Below, in pieces: positions 6,213-6,220 of a stretch of 6,220 bases of DNA; the first letter of the stretch is position 1; each line of letters opens with the position of its first letter. Where the stretch lies: the NCBI GenBank assembly GCA_001897035.1, contig MKRS01000606.1:1-6220 (forward strand), written 5' to 3'. This DNA comes from Bacteroidales bacterium 45-6 (GTDB taxonomy: Bacteria > Bacteroidota > Bacteroidia > Bacteroidales > Dysgonomonadaceae). Both the position numbers and the translations under genes were made by a program. Below the pieces are notes generated by a model. That model saw only the letters and a program-made list of their open reading frames with translations, made no database searches and was not told the DNA's origin.

Positions 6213-6220
6213 GCAAAAAT
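6213..6220. other. Possible attachment core, cut by window edge
   Basis: The last eight bases, GCAAAAAT, read ATTTTTGC on the minus strand. This fits positions 3-10 of GTAnnTTTGC, the core-type sequence known from CTnDOT-class integrases. The remaining two bases lie outside the window. The match is short and AT-rich, so it may be chance; its place just upstream of int and of the tandem repeat is what makes it plausible. Confidence 0.3.

Noticed and set aside
6174..6220. tRNA gene end as integration target
   Set aside because: No TPsiC arm, acceptor stem or other tRNA element is visible in the short edge sequence.
1..6220. CRISPR array, rRNA, tRNA or insertion sequence
   Set aside because: No regularly spaced repeat series, no rRNA or tRNA signature and no transposase with flanking inverted repeats was found.

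Overview
The window looks like one end of an integrated mobile element (ICE or IME type) in a member of the Bacteroidota, probably a Bacteroides/Parabacteroides-like gut organism. The evidence is a Bacteroides-type tyrosine recombinase, a DUF3871-family protein, a short RadC/JAB-domain protein, the scarcity of strong Shine-Dalgarno sequences and the AT-rich intergenic hairpins. All five genes lie on the minus strand, so the reading order runs from the right edge to the left edge.

Right end (about 4968-6220): a complete integrase of 401 residues. Upstream of it are a 12-bp sequence repeated twice in tandem and, at the last bases of the window, a partial match to the core site of CTnDOT-type integrases. 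This is probably the attachment region. A hairpin terminator follows the integrase.

Middle (about 1843-4907): two AT-rich genes. One is an unrecognised 313-residue protein. Its start is most likely an ATG at 4907, because the longer reading frame begins with TTG inside the loop of the integrase terminator. The other is a protein of about 622 residues laid out like a superfamily 2 helicase, with motif II DECE, motif III SAT, a motif V-like stretch and motif VI QxxGRxR, but with alanine where the Walker A lysine should be. Between the two genes lie a 12-bp perfect hairpin, an 18-bp palindrome, a 14-bp direct repeat and further dyads. The helicase-like gene therefore seems to have its own control region.

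Left part (1-1842): a noncoding stretch of about 390 bp with a long bidirectional terminator, a long imperfect inverted repeat and a G-rich block; then a DUF3871 protein, a terminator, and a RadC-like protein cut by the window edge. These genes sample as visibly richer in GC than the middle pair, which fits a conserved element backbone carrying later-acquired cargo between the integrase and DUF3871.

The strongest candidate for something undescribed is the middle pair with its repeat-rich control region. Its function (replication, regulation of the element, or defence) cannot be decided from the sequence alone.
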